7,450 bases of DNA from Saprospiraceae bacterium (GTDB taxonomy: Bacteria; Bacteroidota; Bacteroidia; Chitinophagales; Saprospiraceae): assembly GCA_027031145.1 (NCBI GenBank), contig JALVEG010000558.1:1-7450 (forward strand), written 5' to 3'. Below, piece by piece: positions 1 to 6,614 of the stretch. The translations under genes and the position numbers were made by a program. The notes beneath the pieces were generated by a model. The model ran no database searches. It was not told the origin of the DNA and was given only the letters and a program-made list of their open reading frames with translations. Positions within the stretch are counted from its first letter, which is position 1. Every line of letters starts with the position of its first letter.

Positions 1-722
1 AAAGTACCAACTTTCTCGCCCTTGATTATCTTCTGAAGATTTTCCGGGTTATTGATATCAAATACGATGATCGGAAGGTTATTTTCATGGCACAGGGTAA
101 ATGCGGTCATATCCATAACGCTTAAACCGAGACTTATCACTTTGGCAAATGAGAGTTCGTCAAATTTTGTAGCTTCGGGATCTTTTTCAGGATCGGCATT
201 GTATATTCCGTCCACTCTGGTTCCTTTGAGGATCACATCTGCTTCTATCTCATTGGCTCTCAATGCAGCAGCTGAGTCTGTAGTGAAATATGGGCTACCG
301 GTGCCGGCACAGAATATCACAACCCTGCCTTTTTCCAAGTGTCTGGTCGCTCTTCTTCTGATATATGGTTCAGCTATTTTTTCCATTTCTATGGCAGACA
401 TCAGTCTGGTGTAAACTCCTTCTTTTTCCAATGCTGCCTGCAATGCCATTCCATTTATGCATGTTGCCATCATGCCCATATAGTCACCGGTTACTCTTTC
501 TATACCGGATGCTACTGCATTCAGTCCCCTGTATATATTGCCACCACCTATGACAATGGCAGTTTCCACTCCCTGTTCTACGATATTTTTGATCTGTTTT
601 GCATAATGAACAAGCATTTTGGTCTGGATCCCAAATTCCTGATCCCCCATCAGGGATTCACCGCTGAGTTTTAATAATACTCTTTTATATTTGTTGTCAG
701 GTTTTGGTTGAAATTTAGTCAT
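1..722 (-). CDS. pyrH: UMP kinase (uridylate kinase), partial at 3' end
   Basis: Cytosolic enzyme of the bacterial amino-acid-kinase fold that phosphorylates UMP to UDP with ATP, in de novo pyrimidine synthesis. Translating the minus strand from ATG at 722-720 gives 240 open residues up to the left edge. Visible motifs are the N-terminal phosphate-binding stretch VLLKLSGESLMG (residues 15-26), GGGNIYRG (59-66), DYMGMMAT (80-87), the GTGSPYFTTDSAAALRA segment (140-156) and LKGTRVDGIYNADP (165-178). It ends at KGEKVGT, close to the usual C-terminus, so only a few codons and the stop are missing. The start fits the family: a short polar lead precedes the first beta strand. No Shine-Dalgarno sequence is present. 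The 69 bp between this start and the tsf terminator hold no TAnnTTTG promoter box, so pyrH may depend on readthrough or on a degenerate promoter. In Bacteroidota frr commonly follows; that would lie outside the window. Confidence 0.96.
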   Translation of the reverse strand, partial: MTKFQPKPDNKYKRVLLKLSGESLMGDQEFGIQTKMLVHYAKQIKNIVEQGVETAIVIGGGNIYRGLNAVASGIERVTGDYMGMMATCINGMALQAALEKEGVYTRLMSAIEMEKIAEPYIRRRATRHLEKGRVVIFCAGTGSPYFTTDSAAALRANEIEADVILKGTRVDGIYNADPEKDPEATKFDELSFAKVISLGLSVMDMTAFTLCHENNLPIIVFDINNPENLQKIIKGEKVGT

Positions 723-791
723 GATATAATATTATGTGGTTCACTGATATACATAATTAAGATTATTTTAAAAAGTTTTCCGGGTAGTTAT

Positions 792-823
792 AAAAAAAGC
801 GAATTCAAATTTGAATTCGCTTT
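792..823 (-). terminator. Rho-independent terminator after tsf
   Basis: Positions 796-823 form a perfect 28-bp palindrome centred between 809 and 810: AAAGCGAATTC, then AAATTT, then GAATTCGCTTT. Read on the minus strand, the hairpin starts 9 nt after the tsf stop codon and runs into seven consecutive Ts (798-792). This is the classic intrinsic terminator layout for the leftward operon. The stem is AT-rich apart from the GCG and the two GAATTC cores. It separates tsf from pyrH transcriptionally, fully or partly. The T-tract lies only on the leftward side, so it is directional. Confidence 0.85.
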
Positions 824-832
824 AAAAATAAT

Positions 833-1672
833 TTATCCTAATTTTACATGTCTGAAGCCTGTGACCACAAGGTCTTTGTCAGCGCTTTTGACATATGTTC
901 TAATATCCATTTTGTTGTCTTTGACATAAGCCTGATTCAATAAGGTATTCTCTTTATAGAATTTATTGAGTTTACCCATTGCTATTCTTTCAAGCAATTC
1001 TTCAGGTTTGCCTTCGTTTCTTGCCTGCTCTTTACCGATCTCGATTTCTTTTTCTATTATAGAAGCATCTACATCATCTTTATCAAGAGCTATCGGTTTC
1101 ATAGCAGCAGCTTGCATTGCCACGTTTCTTCCAACTTCTACGAAATTGTCATCTTTTTTATTCAATCCTACCAGTACGGCAGCTTTATTTCCCATATGGA
1201 TATATGAAACAACCATCGGAGCTTCCAGTTTTTGGTAATCTGCCAATTCTATTTTTTCACCTATAACTCCTACCTGCTCTGCAACTTTTTCTGCAACAGT
1301 CAATCCCGGTTCAAATTCAGCAGCTAACAATTCTGCTAAAGTGTCAGGGAAAATATTTAAAGCGATTTCAGCAAATTTGTTTGTCAAATTGATAAAATCC
1401 TCATTTTTGGCAACAAAATCAGTTTCACTGCTCAATTTCACTATAACACCTTTTGTTCCGTCATCTGAGATCAATGCTCTGACAACACCTTCTTTTGCTT
1501 CTCTGTCCGCTCTTTTAGCAGAAACTTTTTGTCCTTTTTTTCTAAGGAATTCAATTGCTTTATCAAAATCTCCTTCTGATTCTTTTAATGCTTTTTTGCA
1601 ATCCATCATTCCTGCACCTGTGATATCTCTAAGTTTTTTTACTTCAGATGCAGTTATTTTTATTTCGCTCAT
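833..1672 (-). CDS. tsf: Translation elongation factor Ts
   Basis: EF-Ts is the cytosolic guanine-nucleotide exchange factor that releases GDP from EF-Tu so that it can bind GTP and aminoacyl-tRNA again. The 279-residue protein has the N-terminal UBA-like domain (about residues 5-42, with LRDITGAGMMDCKKAL, where the family signature lies). It then has the highly conserved EF-Tu-contacting TDFVAKN motif (84-90) and a later core segment SYIHMGNKAAVLVGL (156-170), matching the second EF-Ts repeat. Length is normal for the family. The start at MSEIKITASEV is the usual one, just ahead of the first UBA helix. It lies 42 bp downstream of rpsB, and the spacer is AT-rich with no terminator or Shine-Dalgarno sequence, so the two genes are probably cotranscribed, as rpsB-tsf is in most bacteria. 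A strong terminator follows the stop. Confidence 0.98.
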   Translation of the reverse strand: MSEIKITASEVKKLRDITGAGMMDCKKALKESEGDFDKAIEFLRKKGQKVSAKRADREAKEGVVRALISDDGTKGVIVKLSSETDFVAKNEDFINLTNKFAEIALNIFPDTLAELLAAEFEPGLTVAEKVAEQVGVIGEKIELADYQKLEAPMVVSYIHMGNKAAVLVGLNKKDDNFVEVGRNVAMQAAAMKPIALDKDDVDASIIEKEIEIGKEQARNEGKPEELLERIAMGKLNKFYKENTLLNQAYVKDNKMDIRTYVKSADKDLVVTGFRHVKLG

Positions 1673-1714
1673 TTTTATTATGATTTTTTATTGTTTACAA
1701 AAATATTTAAAGTT

Positions 1715-2437
1715 TTAAGATGCTGAAGCTTCTTTCTCCTCTTTCTTATTTGCTCTTTCTTCCAATCCTTCTTTGATAGCCTGTGTAAGATAATTGGTAA
1801 TGATCTCTATTGATTTGGTAGAATCATCATTAGCAGGAATAGCATAATCCACATCATTGGGATTCACATTGGTATCAACCATGGCAAAAGTCCTGAGATT
1901 CAGTTTTTGTGCTTCTTTTACTGCAAGATGTTCTTTTGCAATATCAACGACATACATCGCAGCAGGAATTCTGTTAAGTCTTCTGATACCGCCAAGTACT
2001 TTTTCCAACTTGTTTCTTTCTCTTTCAAGAGTCAGTTTCTCCTTTTTTGTGATACTTGTCAATGATTTATCTTTCAGCATGCTTTCGATCTTCTCCATCT
2101 TTTTGATGGATTTTCTGATCGTGGAAAAGTTAGTAAGCATTCCTCCTAACCATCTGTGGGTTACAAAAGGCATATTTACTGATTCAGCTGCACTTTTTAC
2201 AATATCACTTGCTTGTTTTTTTGTAGCAACGAACATGATCTTCTTTCCTGATTTGGCAAGATCCTTCATTACTTTTGCAGTTTTTTCCAACTCGCTCTGA
2301 GTTTTATTTAAGTCGATTATATGAATACCTTTTTTTTCTGCAAAGATATATTGAGACATTTTAGGGTTCCATTTTCTTTTCATATGACCAAAATGTACTC
2401 CGGCATCCAACAATTCTTTATATGTAGGTTTTGACAT
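1715..2437 (-). CDS. rpsB: 30S ribosomal protein S2
   Basis: Structural protein of the small ribosomal subunit, bound on the solvent side between head and body. The 240-residue product carries the S2 hallmarks. These are GVHFGHMKRKWNPKM (13-27) with the conserved GHxxxxWNPKM pattern, KGIHIIDL (36-43), HRWLGGMLTNF (94-104), the coiled-coil insertion around residues 105-145 with alternating K/E, and the C-terminal DTNVNPNDVDYAIPANDDS (188-206). The tail EERANKKEEKEASAS is charged and probably disordered. Length is close to the usual S2 size. The ATG start at 2437 gives the standard MSKPTYKELLDAGVHFGH N-terminus. The gene is 33 bp downstream of rpsI with no terminator between, so it is in the rplM-rpsI-rpsB-tsf unit. 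Placing rpsB behind rplM-rpsI is a Bacteroidota-type arrangement. Confidence 0.98.
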   Translation of the reverse strand: MSKPTYKELLDAGVHFGHMKRKWNPKMSQYIFAEKKGIHIIDLNKTQSELEKTAKVMKDLAKSGKKIMFVATKKQASDIVKSAAESVNMPFVTHRWLGGMLTNFSTIRKSIKKMEKIESMLKDKSLTSITKKEKLTLERERNKLEKVLGGIRRLNRIPAAMYVVDIAKEHLAVKEAQKLNLRTFAMVDTNVNPNDVDYAIPANDDSTKSIEIITNYLTQAIKEGLEERANKKEEKEASAS

Positions 2438-2470
2438 TTTTATTCTTTTTAAATTTTTAACAAATAGATA

Positions 2471-2857
2471 TTAACGCTTACTGAACTGGAAGCTCTTACG
2501 TGCTTTTGGTTTACCCGGTTTCTTACGTTCTACAACTCTGGCATCCCTTGTAAGGTATTTCTTATCTTTCAATGGTTTTCTTACTTCTTCGTTTATTTTT
2601 ACCAATGCTCTGGCCAATGCCAATCTAATAGCTTCGGCCTGTCCTTTGAAACCACCTCCTTTTACATTCACTTTGATATCGTATTCCATATCGATACCTG
2701 CAACTTTAAAAGGATCTATCATTGCTAATCTAATGTGATCTTGTGGGAAATATACCTTGTAATCTTTACCGTTTACAATAATTTTTCCATTTCCGCTTTT
2801 CATATAAAGTCTGGCAATTGAACTCTTTCGCCTTCCTATGGTATTTATCATTTCCAT
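2471..2857 (-). CDS. rpsI: 30S ribosomal protein S9
   Basis: Small-subunit ribosomal protein whose C-terminal tail reaches the P-site tRNA anticodon loop. The 128-residue protein shows INTIGRRKSSIARLYM at the N-terminus, the family core GGGFKGQAEAIRLALARAL (67-85), and the strongly basic C-terminus LTRDARVVERKKPGKPKARKSFQFSKR, ending in the invariant SKR. There are two candidate ATGs two codons apart (2857 and 2851). I chose the first because the MExIN-IGRRK form is usual in Bacteroidota S9. The start is only 6 nt after the rplM stop, as expected for the conserved rplM-rpsI pair. Confidence 0.98.
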   Translation of the reverse strand: MEMINTIGRRKSSIARLYMKSGNGKIIVNGKDYKVYFPQDHIRLAMIDPFKVAGIDMEYDIKVNVKGGGFKGQAEAIRLALARALVKINEEVRKPLKDKKYLTRDARVVERKKPGKPKARKSFQFSKR

Positions 2858-2863
2858 AATTTA

Positions 2864-3307
2864 TTAAAATTTAAATTCTTGAGGTTTTTGAGCCTGATGT
2901 TTATGTTCAGGTCCTTCATAAACAAATAATTTATTAAACATCTGTCTTCCTAATCTGTTTTTAGGCAACATTCCCTTAACTGCGTTTTCAAGTATGAAAA
3001 TAGGTTTTTTCTCAAGTACTTCCCTTGGAGTTTTAATTCTTTGACCTCCGGGATATCCTGTATAGCTTACATATTGCTTATCTTTCATCTTGTTTCCTGT
3101 AAATCTGATCTTTTCTGCATTGATCACTATAATGTAATCTCCTGTATCTACATGCGGAGTGTAATCGGGCTTGTGTTTTCCTCTTAGAACATGGGCTATT
3201 TTTGTAGCCAATCTTCCAACAATTTCACCCTCTGCATCGATGATGTACCAGTTTCTGACTACATCCTCTTTTTTTTGTGATTTTGTCTTGTAACTTAATG
3301 TATTCAC
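2864..3307 (-). CDS. rplM: 50S ribosomal protein L13, GTG start
   Basis: Early-assembling large-subunit ribosomal protein that binds 23S rRNA. The 147-residue product shows the N-terminal WYIIDAEGEIVGRLATKIAHVLRGKHKPDYTPHVDTGDYIIVINA (20-64), GYPGG (84-88), and the L13 signature region AVKGMLPKNRLGRQMFNKLFVYEGPEHKHQAQKP (109-142). The start codon is GTG (3307-3305). The family N-terminus (M-x-TLSYKT) begins exactly here. It is the first gene of the leftward operon, about 45 nt downstream of a strong Bacteroidota-type promoter. rpsI follows after 6 nt. Length matches the family. Confidence 0.97.
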   Translation of the reverse strand: MNTLSYKTKSQKKEDVVRNWYIIDAEGEIVGRLATKIAHVLRGKHKPDYTPHVDTGDYIIVINAEKIRFTGNKMKDKQYVSYTGYPGGQRIKTPREVLEKKPIFILENAVKGMLPKNRLGRQMFNKLFVYEGPEHKHQAQKPQEFKF

Positions 3308-3351
3308 TTTTATTAAATTTAATTAAAATTATCTAATTTTCAAACGAGCGG

Positions 3352-3383
3352 CAAAGGTAAAATTAATAATTTAAAAAAACAAA
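3352..3383 (-). promoter_or_regulatory. Promoter of the rplM-rpsI-rpsB-tsf operon (Bacteroidota type)
   Basis: On the minus strand, TTTG (3383-3380) is followed after 20 bp by TACCTTTG (3359-3352). This exactly fits the Bacteroidota housekeeping sigma consensus, TTTG at -33 and TAnnTTTG at -7. Transcription would start a few bases downstream, near 3345, giving a leader of about 40 nt before the GTG of rplM. A second TTTG follows at 3344-3341 but has no matching upstream element. The leader is too short to hold an obvious riboswitch or protein-binding structure. Confidence 0.75.
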
Positions 3384-3588
3384 TAAATATATATAAAAAT
3401 TAAATCGCACCTCTGTAATTCATTGAAAAACAGTTGAAATTTCGCACAAAAATTTTAAACCTGCTTAAAATTTAGCGTTTATACGAAGAAAATAATAATA
3501 AAAATTGAATGTTTTTTATAGATATTCGTTTGATTTACGTTTACTTTGCAGCTTAAAATTCAAAATTTGTATCATATGTTTATTGATA

Positions 3589-3618
3589 TTTGATAAATAA
3601 TTACATAGATATAGTTTG
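3589..3618 (+). promoter_or_regulatory. Candidate topA promoter, imperfect
   Basis: TTTG at 3589-3592 is followed after 19 bp by TAGTTTG (3612-3618). This resembles the Bacteroidota pair TTTG / TAnnTTTG, but the -7 element is one base short. A start a few bases downstream would give a leader of roughly 105 nt. An alternative -7-like element, TTACTTTG, lies at 3541-3548 with no good -33 partner. I cannot choose firmly between them from sequence alone. Confidence 0.3.
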
Positions 3619-3729
3619 AAATTTTTGATTTTAAAAATAAATGTAACTATTGAGGTGGTGTGTTTTTTTAGTAAAAATGATTTTACCTTAAGAATTACAA
3701 ATAATTTACTATTTTAATAAAAATATTTT

Positions 3730-6276
3730 ATGGCAAAAAATCTTCTGATAGTCGAGTCCCCCGCAAAAGCAAAAACGATTGAAAATATTCTTGGAAAAGA
3801 TTTTAAAGTAAAATCGAGTTTCGGTCATATACGCGATCTTCCCGTTAGTGACATAGGTGTGGATGTGGAAAATAATTTTGAACCAAAATATATTATTTCT
3901 CCCGATAAAGCAAAAGTGGTTAGAGAATTGAAGGCGGAAATGAAAAAATCTCAGGAAGTATGGCTCGCAACCGATGAGGATAGGGAAGGAGAGGCTATTT
4001 CATGGCATTTGGCAGAAGTGCTGGGCTTGGATAGTAATAATGTAAAAAGGATCACTTTTAGAGAGATCACCAAACCGGCTGTGAAAAAAGCTATTGAAAA
4101 TCCCCGTACCATTGACTTGAATCTGGTAAATGCTCAACAGGCAAGAAGGATTCTGGACAGACTGGTAGGATATGAATTGTCACAATTATTGTGGAGAAAG
4201 ATCAAAGGCAAATTATCTGCAGGACGGGTACAATCAGTTGCCGTAAAACTGATAGTGGAAAGGGAAAGGGAGATCAGAAATTTTGTTCCCGAATCATTTT
4301 ATAAAGTTTATGGATATTTTTTAGTTGAAGATGATAAAAATAAAAAAGTCGAATTAAAAGCCGAATTAAATCATAATTTTAAAACGGAAGAAGAAGTAAA
4401 ATCATTTCTGGAAGATCTGAGATCATCGGAATTCAGTATTTCCGATATCAAGGTAAAACCTTTAAAAAGAAATCCGGCACCACCTTTTACGACCTCAACA
4501 TTGCAACAGGAAGCCAGTCGAAAATTTGGTTTTGGTGTGAAGAAAACCATGATGGTAGCTCAAAAGCTTTATGAAAAAGGTTTGATCACCTATATGAGAA
4601 CAGATTCTACCAATCTGAGTAATGTTGCTCTTGGGGCTATTACCGAATTTGTAAAAGAAGAATACGGTGAAAAATATCATCAGTTCAGAAGATATTCTTC
4701 AAAATCTGCAAATGCACAGGAAGCGCACGAAGCTATCAGACCTTCTTATATTCAAAAAAGAAATGTAAGCAGTGTTAAAGATGAACAGAGATTGTACGAA
4801 TTGATATGGAAAAGAACAATCGCGTCCCAAATGGCAAGTGCACAATTGGAACGTACGGATGTGGAGATCGGAATTTCAAATATCAATAAGATGTTTTTTG
4901 TAGCTACAGGTCAGGTGGTGAAATTTGATGGTTTCCTCAAAGTATATATGGAGTCAAAAGATGAAGATGAAGATGAAAACACAAAAGGAATATTGCCTCC
5001 TCTTAAATTAGGACAGCAATTAGAAGCTGATAACATTGAAGCGATAAATAAATTCACGAAACCTCCTGCGAGATATACCGAAGCTTCACTGGTCAAGAAA
5101 CTGGAAACATTGGGAATAGGCAGACCTTCAACTTATGCACCTACGATCTCAAAGATCATGGAAAAAGACCGGGGTTATGTGGTTAAAGAAAAGATCGAGG
5201 GAACTGAAAGAGAAATAGTTCATTTTCTGTTGAAAAATGATAATATTCAAAGAAAAGTTGAAAAAGAAATATATGGAGCTGCGTCCAACAGGCTTCATCC
5301 TACGGATATGGGAATGGTGGTTATTGATTTTCTTGAAGAAAGATTTAAGACCATTATGGATTATGGTTTCACTGCCGAAGTGGAAAAAGAATTGGATGAA
5401 ATAGCGGAAAAAGGACTTGACTGGAGAAAGATCATCAAAGAACTGTATGAACCGTTTCACAAAGAAATTGAAGATACATTTGCCAATGCATCAAGAGTAA
5501 GAGCAAAAAGGATTCTCGGTACAGATCCGGAAACAGGTCATAGTGTCCTGGTACAAATAACAAGGTTTGGTCCGGTAGTGCAAATAGGTACAAGAGAAGA
5601 AGTAGGAGAAGAAGGAAAACCTAAGTTTGCAAATCTTCAAAACGGGATGTCGATGGAGACCATTACCTTTGATGAGGCTATGAAACTTTTTGAATTGCCA
5701 AAAAAATTAGGGGAATATGAAGGCGAGGAAGTGATAATCGGATCAGGCAGATTTGGCCCTTATGTTAAATATAATGGGAAATTTATTTCTATTCCAAGAG
5801 GCAAAGATCCGTTGGCACTGACAATGGAAGAAGCAAAGGAGTTGATACTTAAGAAATTGGATGAAGATAAACCTATGGGTGAATATCAGGGACATCCGAT
5901 CACAAAAGGTAAAGGCAGATTTGGTCCTTTCCTCAAATGGAATAACCTTTATGTCAATGTTCCGAGAAAATATGATCTTGAAACGATCTCTATGGAAGAT
6001 GCTATTGAATTGATAGATAAAAAAATAGAAAAAGAAGCAAATCGCTATATCAAACAATGGGAAAGCGAAAAAATCGCAATTGAAAATGGCAGATGGGGAC
6101 CATTCATCAGATTCAAAAAGAAATCCGTTAAATTGCCCAAAATAGATGGTAAAAAACCTGAACCGGAAGAATTGAAAAATTTTACTCTCGAACAAGTAAA
6201 GGAGATCATTGAAGCAGAATTACCGGGTTCATTTAAGAAGAAAACCACCAGAAAGAAAACGACCAAGAAGAAATAG
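3730..6276 (+). CDS. topA: DNA topoisomerase I (type IA)
   Basis: Relaxes negatively supercoiled DNA by cutting one strand through a 5'-phosphotyrosine and passing the other. The 848-residue protein starts with a TOPRIM domain: LLIVESPAKAKTI with Glu9, and ATDEDREGEAISWHL with the acidic triad Asp82, Asp84, Glu86. The catalytic core follows: ARRILDRLVGYELS (138-151), LSAGRVQSVAV (162-172), GLITYMRTDS with the active-site Tyr288, NAQEAHEAIRPS with His333, and RYTEASLVKKLETLGIGRPSTYA (448-470). The C-terminal part has four repeats, each with an aromatic-Gly-Pro core (RFGP at 612, GRFGP at 673, GRFGP at 729, GRWGP at 787). The last 15 residues are a basic tail (834-848) with eight Lys and one Arg. 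The protein has no cysteine, so the C4 zinc ribbons of the E. coli enzyme are absent, as in other repeat-type TopA proteins. The ATG start gives the family N-terminus directly; no Shine-Dalgarno sequence is seen. It is transcribed divergently from rplM and converges with the transporter gene. Confidence 0.98.
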   Translation: MAKNLLIVESPAKAKTIENILGKDFKVKSSFGHIRDLPVSDIGVDVENNFEPKYIISPDKAKVVRELKAEMKKSQEVWLATDEDREGEAISWHLAEVLGLDSNNVKRITFREITKPAVKKAIENPRTIDLNLVNAQQARRILDRLVGYELSQLLWRKIKGKLSAGRVQSVAVKLIVEREREIRNFVPESFYKVYGYFLVEDDKNKKVELKAELNHNFKTEEEVKSFLEDLRSSEFSISDIKVKPLKRNPAPPFTTSTLQQEASRKFGFGVKKTMMVAQKLYEKGLITYMRTDSTNLSNVALGAITEFVKEEYGEKYHQFRRYSSKSANAQEAHEAIRPSYIQKRNVSSVKDEQRLYELIWKRTIASQMASAQLERTDVEIGISNINKMFFVATGQVVKFDGFLKVYMESKDEDEDENTKGILPPLKLGQQLEADNIEAINKFTKPPARYTEASLVKKLETLGIGRPSTYAPTISKIMEKDRGYVVKEKIEGTEREIVHFLLKNDNIQRKVEKEIYGAASNRLHPTDMGMVVIDFLEERFKTIMDYGFTAEVEKELDEIAEKGLDWRKIIKELYEPFHKEIEDTFANASRVRAKRILGTDPETGHSVLVQITRFGPVVQIGTREEVGEEGKPKFANLQNGMSMETITFDEAMKLFELPKKLGEYEGEEVIIGSGRFGPYVKYNGKFISIPRGKDPLALTMEEAKELILKKLDEDKPMGEYQGHPITKGKGRFGPFLKWNNLYVNVPRKYDLETISMEDAIELIDKKIEKEANRYIKQWESEKIAIENGRWGPFIRFKKKSVKLPKIDGKKPEPEELKNFTLEQVKEIIEAELPGSFKKKTTRKKTTKKK

Positions 6277-6334
6277 GGTAAATACTCAGGTAGGATGTTT
6301 TTGCACCGCTGCCTCCCAGTCCACTGTTCCGTAA

Positions 6335-6399
6335 CAGGAGTAGCCAGCCGGCATTATATTTTGGCTGGCAGACCACTAATGCGCAGATTCCCACTCCTG
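6335..6399. repeat. Nested inverted repeat, possible structured element
   Basis: Outer arms CAGGAGT (6335-6341) and ACTCCTG (6393-6399) are perfect complements. They enclose an inner hairpin GCCAGCC (6343-6349) / GGCTGGC (6363-6369) with a 13-nt AT-rich loop, leaving 23 unpaired bases (6370-6392) on one side. A further small hairpin, CTGTT (6324-6328) / AACAG (6333-6337), overlaps the left outer arm, so the two folds compete. No T-tract follows on either strand, so it is not a simple terminator. I do not recognise it as a known RNA family. Confidence 0.5.
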
Positions 6400-6427
6400 A
6401 CTTAAACCAGCAAGTTCTGACGAAAAA

Positions 6428-6506
6428 GAGATTGCTTCACTTCCGCTCGCAAATTCGTAGCTATTTCAAACGATACAGGTATTAAAATGGCAGGATTTTG
6501 CGAGCG
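6428..6506. repeat. REP-like inverted repeat pair
   Basis: Minus strand 6452-6428 reads TTGCGAGCGGAAG followed by TGAAGCAATCTC. This resembles the widespread extragenic repeat of the form ATTGCGAGCG...GAAGCAATCTC that I know from many bacterial genomes. A second, inverted head TTTGCGAGCG occurs on the plus strand at 6497-6506 and pairs perfectly over 10 bp with CGCTCGCAAA at 6444-6453, leaving a 43-nt spacer. The pair resembles a doublet of palindromic repeats. Family membership rests on memory of the pattern, not on a search. Confidence 0.55.
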
Positions 6507-6508
6507 AG

Positions 6509-6548
6509 CTTGTCCGTCCACAGACTTGTCCGTCCCCTGACGGACGGA
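6509..6548. repeat. Tandem 11-bp direct repeat with hairpin
   Basis: CTTGTCCGTCC occurs twice, at 6509-6519 and 6525-6535, with a 16-bp period and the spacer ACAGA. The second copy forms a 7-bp hairpin TCCGTCC (6529-6535) / GGACGGA (6542-6548) with a 6-nt loop, and the first copy can pair with the same right arm. The unit directly abuts the REP-like pair and is probably part of the same composite repeat. Confidence 0.55.
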
Positions 6549-6614
6549 AGCGTGGCAAACTTGTTTCGCTTTGGAAAACATTTAATAAGATATCTTTACA
6601 TAAAAGATCTTAAT

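Larger units (their letters stand above)
3308..3729. other. Divergent AT-rich intergenic control region, rplM / topA
   Basis: This 422-bp spacer between two divergent housekeeping genes contains no coding frame that I can support. It holds the rplM promoter at its left end and a weaker candidate topA promoter toward its right end. Between them is a 9-bp inverted repeat (3450-3458 and 3465-3473, loop ACCTGC), made only of A and T in the stems and with no T-tract pattern of a terminator. The last 110 bp would be the topA leader. They contain a GAGGTGGTG string (3652-3660), a run of seven Ts (3663-3669) and a short inverted repeat GTAAAA/TTTTAC (3671-3676 and 3681-3686). Extreme A+T content here makes chance repeats likely. 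Confidence 0.7.

Noticed and set aside
52..414. Plus-strand open frame across the pyrH region
   Set aside because: It is the antisense of pyrH, whose minus-strand translation shows all UMP kinase motifs; the plus frame has low-complexity Ser/Leu composition typical of a shadow.
833..2300. Several plus-strand open frames antisense to tsf and rpsB
   Set aside because: Their hydrophobic, Phe/Ser-rich peptides arise from the complement of Lys/Glu-rich ribosomal genes; no family features or independent start signals.
3450..3473. 9-bp inverted repeat AAATTTTAA / TTAAAATTT in the divergent spacer as terminator or operator
   Set aside because: Stems are only A and T in extremely AT-rich DNA, with no T-tract after the stem and no link to a known operator, so chance is likely.
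4495..6266. Minus-strand open frames inside topA
   Set aside because: Phe-rich complements of Lys/Glu-rich topA codons; topA is unambiguous across the whole span.
6335..6548. CRISPR array
   Set aside because: Repeats here are inverted or a single 16-bp-period pair, not regularly spaced 24-40 bp direct repeats with unique spacers, and no cas gene is present.
6587..6611. AAGATATCTTT / AAAAGATCTT imperfect hairpin as topA terminator
   Set aside because: Stem needs a bulge, is AT-only in large part, lies more than 300 nt after the topA stop and is not followed by a T run.
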